Positions 1 through 10,400 of a stretch of 64,000 nt of DNA are shown here, in pieces. Source of the stretch: Turritopsis dohrnii (Eukaryota; Cnidaria; Hydrozoa; Anthoathecata; Oceaniidae). The stretch spans positions 682,001 to 746,000 of the forward strand of contig BQMF02000139.1 in the NCBI GenBank assembly GCA_027922465.2, in the 5' to 3' direction. Both the position numbers and the translations under genes were made by a program. The notes beneath the pieces were generated by a model. That model was not told the origin of the DNA. It did no database searches and saw only the letters and a list, made by a program, of their open reading frames with translations. Within the stretch, counting starts at the first letter, position 1. Each line of letters begins with the position of its first letter.

Positions 1-345
1 TCTATTAGACGCCCCCTCGAATAGACGCCCCTCTCTAGAGAGGGGCGTTTATTAGAGACACACTAATTAAGGCATGTAGAGCTACTACATTGTATTGTTT
101 CAGCCTCAATGTTTTCATTTTTTATATAAAAATATGGAAATTTGCGATAGACGCCTTTATTGACGATGATCTTGAAGTTTAATTTTGTATATTTTTTATC
201 GATGTTTATATTTAGTTTATATTTACGAAAAAGAAGAGTTTCACAAAAATTCAATAGACGCCCCCCTCTTTTAAACGCCCCCCTCGAATAGACGCCCCCC
301 TAAAAATTCAAAAAATTTAATAAACGCCCCGGGCGTCTAATCGAA
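1..345. repeat. Terminal part of a GGGCGTCTATT repeat element
   Basis: Several copies of a short motif reading ATAGACGCCCCC, or its complement GGGGGCGTCTAT, occur in both orientations at 1-60 and 255-340, with AT-rich sequence between them. The two motif clusters face each other like the ends of a small inverted-repeat element, and the left end may lie outside the window. No gene is seen here; the short open frame on the - strand around 63-254 has no recognisable content. Confidence 0.45.
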
Positions 346-639
346 GCATTACGGTAGTGACATGAAGAGGAATTTTAAGGTCCAAGAAAGGCTAAAAGCG
401 ATATGTTTTTCGAATTAAGAAAAACACAATTTTATGGCTTGTAAATAGAAATTTTTTAAAGGCTCATTTTTGAAGAATCATAAAGAATCATAAAGGCTTG
501 GGCCGATTTATGTAAATCTTAAAAAAGAAATACAGGAAAATCGAAACCTTCATATCTAATAGTGCCTTAACAGGTACATGTTACAATACTCAAAGGATTT
601 AAGGTATAATTATAAAATGATTTTGAAAATAGAATACTT

Positions 640-1080
640 CCCAGCGGGCACACGACGTCTTTGAGACGTCTCATTTTAATCGTAAAATTGTCGTTTGGTT
701 TTGAGATCATTTTGCGACGTCGTAATGACGTCTGAAAATGGGACGTCGCAATTGGGATCCTTTTACGATCAAATTGCGACTTGACAAAAATTTCATTCTG
801 CAGTCAGTAAAACAGTAAATATCGAGTAAAACTAACATGCTTATATAGAATTTACATTCGTATCGAATTCTATTTATTGGTCGTGTGAGGGATGATTTTG
901 CGAAGTTTTTGGGACGTAGATTGAATAACGACCTTCGAAATAATTATAAATTTAAGATCAGTGAAGATGTGATTGGGACGTCTTCTGAGTTTCCCACTTC
1001 GCGACCATTGATCGACGTCTTTGGGAAGTCTTGGAAAGACGTCTCTACCACGACTTCAGGACGTCTTTGTGCCCGCTGGG
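640..1080. mobile_element. MITE-like element with CCCAGCGGGCACA ends, copy 1
   Basis: It begins CCCAGCGGGCACACGACGTC and ends with the inverted counterpart of CCCAGCGGGCACAAAGACGTC. The interior is full of GACGTC palindromes in both orientations. It has no transposase. An open frame at 885-1124 is present in both window copies, but this is explained by their recent common origin. The superfamily is not certain because a clean target-site duplication is not visible. Confidence 0.7.
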
Positions 1081-1151
1081 TTTGTTTAAACTGTAAAAAA
1101 CAAATACTACTATTAGCATTTTAATTTTAATTTTATCTAAGTGTACGACAG

Positions 1152-1168
1152 GCTTCCGTGGCGCAATT
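1152..1168 (+). pseudogene. 5' fragment of tRNA-Asn
   Basis: The bases GCTTCCGTGGCGCAATT equal the first 17 bases of the intact tRNA-Asn gene at 42771-42844 (acceptor strand and start of the D arm). The sequence then diverges. It marks the breakpoint of the inverted duplication. Confidence 0.7.
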
Positions 1169-1225
1169 ACGCAGTTTCGGAAGCGACATTGGTAGGCTGC
1201 ACAGGCTAAACTGCCATTTCGGTCG

Positions 1226-1260
1226 GTAGTAGTAGTAGTAGTAGGAGGAGGAGGAGGAGT
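1226..1260 (+). repeat. GTA then GGA trinucleotide microsatellite
   Basis: Consecutive GTA triplets pass directly into GGA triplets just upstream of the FNTB 5' region. Confidence 0.9.
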
Positions 1261-1426
1261 CCAAGGGGGTTTTAATACGGTATTCGCTTCGCTGCTACCG
1301 TAATAATTTCAACCAATTTGAACTCTTGTAAAATCTCTCGATAACTCGAAAGTAGTTCGAGTGTTGTCTCTGTGGTCGCGCGCGACTGCACACTCAGAAG
1401 TAAGTTACCGCCGGGCTCTGAAAGTC

Positions 1427-1489
1427 ATGGTTAAAAAGGACAAAACATGGCGTTCACTGCTGTGGTTGACGGAAAAGCTACGCATTTGA
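1427..1489 (+). promoter_or_regulatory. Upstream ORF overlapping the FNTB start
   Basis: An ATG at 1427 opens a 20-codon frame ending in TGA at 1487-1489. It overlaps the FNTB start codon at 1447 in a different frame. If the transcript begins upstream of 1427, scanning ribosomes would meet this ATG first, so it could damp FNTB translation. The transcript start is not known, so the role is inferred. Confidence 0.4.
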
Positions 1490-4400
1490 AATGTAGAGAT
1501 GATGGCCGTGTGACACTTACTTCTGTTGAACAGGTGAGCCTTGTTTATTACAGGAAGACTGTTTGATCAGTTTTCTTGAAGAATAATCCATGGTCACTGC
1601 CTTTGTCTTATCTTCTCACATGTTATGATGATATTGGGTCGAAGTTTTTTGAACCACGTGTGTTTGTTTGTTTGATGGCGGGTACCCGGCACGTGGCGTG
1701 GGTGTGGTACATTTATTTTGTAAATAAGGTCGTAATTTATGTACATATAAATACAAAAGCAGTATAATCACTGATGTGGACCTACTACGTATTAGTAAAA
1801 TAAAGTTATAAGTAAATTGCATAAATGTAGCTACGTGTGTCTGGTGGTGCATAAAAAATATATATATTATATTATATTATAGTTATAACTTTTTTGTCAA
1901 TTATGAGGAATTATTGTTTTGCCTTTCCTAAAAATTCCTTATCTGTTATCTTATTTTTGGCGCAATCTCACATACCGTAAAGTGGGGTGACTTCGATCAA
2001 TTTTGCCACTGTTTTTAAAGTAACTTCCGAAATACTAAACCATTACTTCTGAAACTTTGGAATCATTACATTGCATATTTCTAATATTTCAGTGCAAAAT
2101 TTCACATTAACTAAACTTTTCATTCCAGAGAAATAACCTGATCTTTCCAAGAAAACGACAATATCGATTATGGGGTGACTTCGATCAGCTTATGAGAAGC
2201 GCCAAATTACTTATAATTATATTTGACAATGTTTTTAGAGCGCCATTATTACAATATTAACAGACCACCATTTGTCATCAGCGGTAAATGTTTGACCGTA
2301 AAAGATCAGCAAATGTTAGTAAAACAAAAGATATTTACGATGTTCACACATGTGTGACCCTCGTTAATACGAAATGAAATTAACATTGGAATTTCATTGT
2401 ATTTCAAACAAATTTTTTAAGATCTATCATCATGGGAAAAGCAGCACGCTTATTAAAATTTCTTCGGTAAGTCATTATCTCCCATGAGATACAACCACTT
2501 TTCACGAAGTTCTTGCGAACATGTAACTTATAACGATATAAAACATTCGGTTTTTTCGTGTTTTTATAAACACGATATTATCGATAAAGGAATAAGGAAA
2601 AGAAAAACAGAATATAGCGGTGAAGAACATAATTTCTTTCAGACATATTATAATTTTCCTTACATTCAGCCCCTATACTTCACATATGTACCAAAAATGT
2701 CCAGGCTGAACTCTTGAATACGACGTAGAGCGATGACCAATGTGAGCTGTGGAATTTTTTATGTTTTTCGTCGTTAATTTCGGAAGAAATTGATTGTTTC
2801 GCTTGAAGACGATTCTGATGATATTTTACAACAGGAATCTAAATGAAAGTCTTAAAAAATGTGAAAAACGCACTTTAATTTCAGAGTTTAAACAGTTTAT
2901 TTTTACTGATCGAAGTCACCCCGCTTTACGGTAAGTCTCAAAAAGACATTGCTGGTGGGTTATGAGACCGATTAAGCACATTACATTACAAAATTTATCC
3001 TATCAATTCGCAAACAGGATTCATGTTTTCTTTTTTGAAAAATCCTGAAGAAAGAACAATCTTTTTCACAATGATTTTGAAACTCAGTTGGATCTGTTGC
3101 CGTCAGTTTTCAAAGGTTTGGACCCTGTAAACATCGATGCCCTGTTCAAAGAAGTTAGAGAAATGAGTGGAGCAAAAAGGAAGCTTATATATTTGACCAA
3201 GTTATCACTCTTATCAACTTATACTCACCGGCAACAAATGTGGAGAGTGAAAGAGTGTTTCCACTATGAAGCAAATAAAAGTCTACCGTTTATGTTCCTA
3301 ATTACGGACAGCCTTCGTTATTACGGACATCGATAAAAACATAATTCCAACCGTCTGTAAATTAAAAACACGGCACATCCTGTACTGTCAACCAAACTGT
3401 AATAAAACAAACTTCAGAGATAATTAAATTTATTTGAACACTAGAAAATTACCAATATGCCGTTTAGAATTTATTTTTCTAAACTTTAAAGATTTCTTTT
3501 AAAATATAAATATAGACTGATAATGGCCACCTTCGTCATGGAATATAGGTAATGTCATCGTACAGAACAAAAAAGGCTTCGACAGGTCAAAAATTTATGT
3601 TTAAAAATGAGTTGAGGAATGAAAATGATTTAAGATCATGCTTTAAGAAAGTTAATTATCATAGAAGAAGTCAAATAAATAAAGTTTTTGTATGTCAATC
3701 ACAGCGGGGGAGGACACTTCTTAATGAGTATTGAAATATAGGCCATTATGTTTCTTCACGGTCCATATTCTTCAAATGTTGCTGCTAATTGCTCTCTATT
3801 GCTCTGTTTCATAAAACATTTTATTCAGTTATATATACATGATAGTGCATGTTCACAAGGACGGGCTGGATGATTTGGATTTTGCAGATATCACCAATAC
3901 CTTTGTAGGCACCAAAAGGAGAAGAAATACTTTTGGCAGCCCTCTGAATTAGGAAAAAAAGACTGACAGCAAAAAAATGACGTCGTATTTGAAAATTGCG
4001 ACGGCAAATCATTATTTACGACGGCAACAAAAAATGCCACCATGCAAGATGTTAACCACTGCAAAACTTGATTGGTTTATTCCAGTAAAAATATTGGTGT
4101 AGAATAATGGGTAATAAAACAGAAACTAAATACTTTATAAATCAATAGTGTTATCTGGAACAAGAAGTTGCAAGATTTAAAATAGATTTAAAGCTGCATG
4201 GGATTTGCGGTGAAGTTGTAGTTTAAAAACAACGAACCTACACATTCATTCTTTACTAATTTCACGGCAAGCGAGAAGAAAAATCACAAGACGATCTGTA
4301 TTGAAAACAAAACTGACTTGAATAGAATATGAACTTATCGAGAAAGAAAATGTGACGTAAACAAATGTTCTATGGAAAGAAAGTTTTGAGCATAAATGGA

Positions 4401-7400
4401 AGATGTCAGGAATTCCCAGGAATGGCCAAAATCACCCTTATGTTAGATATAACTCACCGTTGTATTGTTATTGTTTAAGTTTCGCCAGTTTGTTTTGGGT
4501 TTTCCTCTCAAAAGATGAACTGAAATGTTCATTGAAGATTATATAGGCGCCAGTTGTCAAAGAGAAAGAAATGAATGATTTTCTTTCATCACATAAGCAA
4601 ACCAGACAAATTAACATGATTGAGAAAATAGAACGATTAAGATAGAACGAAAGAAATGAAAGGACTTGTATTAATTATACAATATTGGTATTTAAAAAAC
4701 ACTGTCGGCCAAATTTTGCCATCGTAAATTTGATTTATGGCAGCTTCACGACGGCAAAAGCTAAATGCCGTTGTAAATTCAGAGGGCTGTTTTGGTGATT
4801 TTTATAATAGCGATTGCTCAAAATTATGGAAAGAGATTTTTCAACTCAAACTGAAGTATATTTTCTTGGCGCGTCTTTCGATAATTGAGATTCTCTGGTT
4901 AGCATTTGATAACAGCTACAATAGTTTGCTTTGTGTTTCCCACATTTGTTGTCTGACTCAGGGGGAGCTGTTGGCTTACTGCAAAATTGAAGATACTATT
5001 TACATCACTGACAGTCTTCATACCACAAAGATGGCAGTTGAATTGCTGAAGCCACATTACGTCAAAAGGACTCTCCCAGCACTATGTTTGTGAAATTGGA
5101 ACACTCTCACATCAACTTTACAGCTTTTACCTATTTCCCAACACATATGGATTGCACTATATCAGTGTCAGTAAAGAATGAAGATAGGTGTATATATGAA
5201 GTGCCGAGAACACCTTTGAGCCTCCTCTGGTTCAGCTCCAACAGAATTTTCAGTAATACAAAAAGAGAAAAATATTGATGAATTTCCGAGTTACCTTAAT
5301 GGAAGATATTGTTTGCTGAAGAAATATGTACGGAACTTTTTTTTGTGGATTTTGCTCAAATTTGTTTGAATTATAGAGGTTTTCGAATCACAGAGATTCA
5401 AATTACGGAAATTAAATTATGAGAGTTTCGTAAAGGAATTTCATGGTGACTGTGAAATTGTTCGAGTTATGGAAATATTCGAATTACAGGATTTGAGTTA
5501 AAGAGAGTCAGCTGTATATAGTGTCCACCCATAAAATTTCATTACACTACCCTCTTGATAATTTCCAGGAAAATGTTGAAGCGACTATTTTAACTAATTA
5601 CAACAGATTGAAAGAGCTTCCAAATTTCAAAGAAGAGTAAGTTTTCTTTCGTAGTTTGTTGGGTTGTGTCGTCCTTTAATTTGTCTTACTTTAACCTCTT
5701 GTTTTGTCAATTTGTATTCTTTTGAAGGTAACTTTACAAAACGAATTACTTAAAAGAATTTGTTAGTGCAGCAGCCATAATTTCTGTTGTAGAATTCATT
5801 TACTGAAGTCGAAACATATCGCTTACCTTAAACGTGGTTTAAAGCATCTTTCAGAATCATATGAGGTAATACTATTTGTGTCTAGGAGCAAATTTGTTGG
5901 TAAAACACTATGAAGGAGTGCATTTTTATAGAAATATACACACTATTTCAATAAAAGTGCTCTTTGTTACAATGACTTTTTGATGATTTGGCCCACTGGT
6001 AAAAAGGGAATTCTCAAAGGTTGTTTGAATATTTTAATATTTTTGCTGGATTTCTGTTTTAGTGTCTTGATGCAAGCAGGCCTTGGTTGTGTTTCTGGAT
6101 TGTGCATTCTTTGGAATTGCTAAGAGAACCTATTCCTGAAGAAATATGTGAAACGTTTGTTTATTAGTTATCTGTTATGACCAATAGTGACTAAATAGGG
6201 AAAAAAATCATGACAGTTAAAGTTATATTATGTAGCAGAAGACTGCTTTATCCTTTCAAGATCATAATTGTACAGTATTTTTCTTTAGAGTAAGTAGTTT
6301 TCTTGACAAATGTCAGGATCATGAAAATGGCGGATTTGCAGGTACATACCTAACACTTTGTAGAAATTTAAAATGCCAAAGACTTATGTTTTGATGGGTC
6401 AATAATTTAAAATGGGACTTTTTGTGAAAATATGTCTTAAAATCTTTAATTTTGAAATTTACAATTTTTTCTACTTTTCGAGGTGGTCCTGGGCAACTAT
6501 CTCATTTGGCTCCAACTTACGCTGCGGTATGTGCTCTATGTATCCTTGGTCGCTACTGGAAAAATGCATACAATGTTATTAATAGGTATTGTATATGTAT
6601 TTGAAGATTTGTGTTAATTCTATACAGTGCTTTAATGGACTGATTTGCTCACTTGGGCTAAAAGTTGTGTTGGGAGGTGCTTTTATCAAAGGAATGTTGC
6701 TAGAAGACATATTTTCCATCTTTCTGTTACCTTATCGGACAAAACAATGTCGGACAAAAGTGACGAAATTTTCCGGAGGTGACGAAAATTTAGTCCGACG
6801 AATATTTTTGTCTGACGAAAAGTTATGTCCGACGAAAAATTATGTCCAAATCAAAAATTTCAAAACGTGCATTTTTTTCCCAAATAGCGTTTCTTATTTT
6901 GTTTTCATAAAAATTACAACCATACCATACACGTTTACAACCATACCATACACGTTTACAACCATCATACCATACACGTTTACAAGCATACCATACACGT
7001 TTACAACCATGCCATACACGTTTAACGAGTGCGCAATTGGGTATTTTAAAGCACTATAAGTGGGAAAACACCATTTTTCCAGAATTTCCTAAAGTGTAAC
7101 AAGTGAAACACAGTTGGTCACATTCCACGGGAAATTTCAAGGCACGTGTACCATTTTCTGAAAGAAGAAGGTGGAAAAGTTGACGGGCATGTCCTTTCTA
7201 CGCAATACAGACCCTCGCCTATCGCAGCAGGTGGCTTAGAGATACTTTTATTGCTGAATTTTAAAAGTCCCAGATATGTAACACACCAAAAGATGAAAGA
7301 TTTTCTCACAAAACTTTACTCGTGGGACTTAGCAAAGGTAGCAAAGGTACAGAGGATGAGGATGATGAAGAAAAGGATGACGAGATGAACTTTGTTATTG

Positions 7401-10400
7401 AAGAGGAAAATGGCGAGGAAGAAAGCAGTGAGGCTATTAAACCGAAAAAGAAGAGGAGACCACCAATCATAGATGACGAAGATGAAAAAGATGGAAACGA
7501 TCTTAGCGATGAGGAAAATCAGCAAGAGAGTGACGGTGAAGTGATAAGACCAAAAATCAAGCAAAAGCCACCGAAAATTGTAGATTATTCATCAGATGAA
7601 ATAGATATAGTCATTGGAAAGTGAAATAAAGTTTCTATCAGACGCTGCATTGTTATTATTTTTCAAGTATTTCTTGTGGATTTTCAAGAGGAGGGGTGGG
7701 ATGGGTGGAAAATAAGTAAAATCGAGTGAATCTGAGTAAATTAGCATTTGCTTTGAAATTTTTTAAATGGACAAAATTTTTCGTCGGACTTAAGTGACAA
7801 AATTTTGTCGAGGTGATGAAAATTTTGTCCGACGAAAATTTTGTCCGACATTGTTTTGTCCGATAAGGTATCAAGAAATAAACATTTTTTTGTCACAAAT
7901 TAACAGTCCTGCACAAACTTTCATTGAAAATAACAAGGGAACTGTTGGTTGGTTGGTTGTCAAATATCTAAGATATAAAATAGACAATTTTCAATTGCAG
8001 TGTAAACATTTGTCTATCTATGGCAATTGACTATGACAGTGAAATGACAATTTAACGCTCTTTCGGACTTCTCTTATATCTGCTTATTACTTCCAATTCT
8101 GGTGTATGGCAGGGAAGAAAATTTGTTAAATCATCTAGAGATCGTATATAGCCTATGTAAAAATCTTTCTTTTTTATTAGATTTGTAAACACAACTCAAC
8201 TTATGTAGAATATTTGATTTATTTCCCTGGCCAAACCATAATCGTTTTTTTATGTTTTGTGCATTCCTTTACACTAAACATTTTCCATGTGCTTAAATTT
8301 AAAAATTAAATGGTAGTGATTCAATCTTTGTGCTTTAACATATTCATCTGCTTATATGTCGCATCTTTTTAATTGAAATTTGTAACAATAATACTTCTGT
8401 ATTTTATTTATTTTTTTTCAAGAGTAAAGCTTGCAGAGTTTCTTTCAAAAAGACGAACAGAAGAAGGCTCGTTCACGATGCATGCTGATGGAGAAGTGGA
8501 CATCAGGTATCTGTTTTTCACCCTTGCTGTGTTGATAAACGTGATGTTGACCACAATGTTTCTTTGATCAATGGAAAGTAATGGCTTTAAATGGGGCTTG
8601 CTTGCACCAACTGTTTTAGCAACATTGACAAAATGGAGTCTCTACTGTATCAATTTATGGAAAATATTGTTATGTTTTTGTTGTTTACTATTTCAGGGGA
8701 GCATATTGTGCTGTTGTTGCTGCACGACTGACAAATGTTTTCACAAGAGAGATGTTTTCTGGAACAGCTGATTGGCTTGCCAAGTATGTCTCATCTTCAT
8801 AACGACTTTGCTGGATATCAAAAGAAAAACAGCTTGTTTGATTGAATTGGTCATGAATCATAATTTAATTGGTTCATTGTTGTATGCAATAAAGGATTGG
8901 CCCCTTTCTAGTACCATCGTTTTTACTTTTGATTACATTAACCAGTCTTCTCAATATGTAAATCAGTAGCAGCGTGACAGATTGCGCTGCTAAACTATCC
9001 CAAGGCGCGCGATGTCACGCACCTACTTTTTTTCGACCTTCCACTCGAAAACATTTTTGAACAGTTGTTTTAACTTACGCAAGTTTCTCTTTGTGGAAAT
9101 CCCCCGGTTAAAGGGTAAAGGGAGCTGGAAACTAAGATGCTTTTTAATTTCACTGAATAACACGAAAACGAGTCCTACTGGTACCACTTACGTTTTCATA
9201 TTCTTTCGTTAGCTGTAGAAATGAATTCGTTTAACGAAGGATATTTCAAAATTACCTTAGCAACGGTGGTCGTTCTCCCTAGCAACAGCAATTTGGTAAA
9301 TGATCACTTAATATACCTATGTTATGTTTCGTTATCAATTGAGCATGAAAACTAATATAATAGGTTGAGCATGATTTTTACGGTTCCTCCCCCTTACCAG
9401 CAAAAATGATTTTTCTTTTTCCAGTTCTATTGAAAAGCCGCATGGTTTCTCCATCGTTGATGCTTCAAGCAGTTCATTCATTTAAACAAGATGATTATGC
9501 AATACCACCTGCACGTTTCAAACTAGAAACATGTAGTTCATTATTATTTTCATTACACATTATTAGACTCGTTTTAAACGGAGACGAAAGGAACAAAAAA
9601 ATATTCAGTGATAAAGGCTTTTTTAAAAAGTTTTAAAAGTTTTAACAATGACTATTTACATGCGCGATTAAAAGCGCGTCTGAGCTAGCTCTAGGAGCGC
9701 TATTGCGAGCGCTAGCGCGATCGCGCGCCTCATAATGAGAAGACTGATTAACATAGTTTTTTTGGGCAAGGTTTTGACCATCTTGGGGTTAAAATTTTTT
9801 GGGAGGATCGAAATTTGGGCAAAAGTTATTTTTCAGTGCTATTTTGTCACAAATCAATTACATTTCAAGCTTTCAAGCTTTCAAGCTTCCAATGTATGCT
9901 ATTTTAATTACTTGTTTATGACTTGTTAGGCGCTTTCAAGTCTGTCACAAAAAAAAGGAATAAAAAAAGTCTCTTTTCAAATCATTTTAAAAACAAAATG
10001 GTTAACATGAGAAATACGATGTGTAAAATAAACCAAAGATGTATAAATCAAAATTTAAAAGTAAGTTTTGCTAGTTTAAGTCAGCAAACAGGTCTTCCTG
10101 TGGGAGCTCTGAGTGAAAGGCTTCTCAAAACTAGCCATTTTCCATGACTTGAGAATCATGCTATTCTGAAAATAGTCATATACATCCCTTTGAACCATTG
10201 GACATGCTTTGGTTTTATATCTGAAAGTGTCACAGAAACATTACTTTACGTGGAGAAAGATTTGTGGTTTTTTTGGTTTTTGTCCATTTTCGCGAAAGTA
10301 GGTTCCCGCGAAAAGGGCTGACATGCGGATTCACAAACGTTTATCCCACACGACATGAAGCCAATTCGCAAAAGTTAAATTGAAGAAAAAACCCCTCAAA

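Larger units (their letters stand above)
355..1168 (+). repeat. Inverted duplication, copy 1 (partner 42828-43637)
   Basis: This 814-base stretch is matched almost base for base, in reverse orientation, by 42828-43637 about 42 kb away. The duplicated unit contains a complete MITE-like element (640-1080), its flanks, and at its right edge the first 17 bases of a tRNA-Asn gene. In the partner copy the same edge continues into the whole tRNA, so the partner probably holds the original arrangement and this copy was cut inside the tRNA. Identity is judged by eye. Confidence 0.85.
6730..7868. mobile_element. DNA transposon with CCTTATCGGACAAAACAATG ends
   Basis: Near-perfect inverted ends of about 32 bases begin CCTTATCGGACAAAACAATG and are flanked by TA on both sides. 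The subterminal region repeats GTCGGAC and GACGAAAATTT motifs several times. It carries a minisatellite (6916-7023) and a small acidic open frame (7322-7624). A related element is at 43759-47162. It lies in FNTB intron 6. Confidence 0.85.

Noticed and set aside
885..1124. Open frame of 79 codons present in both MITE copies (also 42866-43255)
   Set aside because: The two copies belong to one recent duplication, so sharing the frame is no evidence of selection; the frame reads through GACGTC repeats and the terminal repeat.
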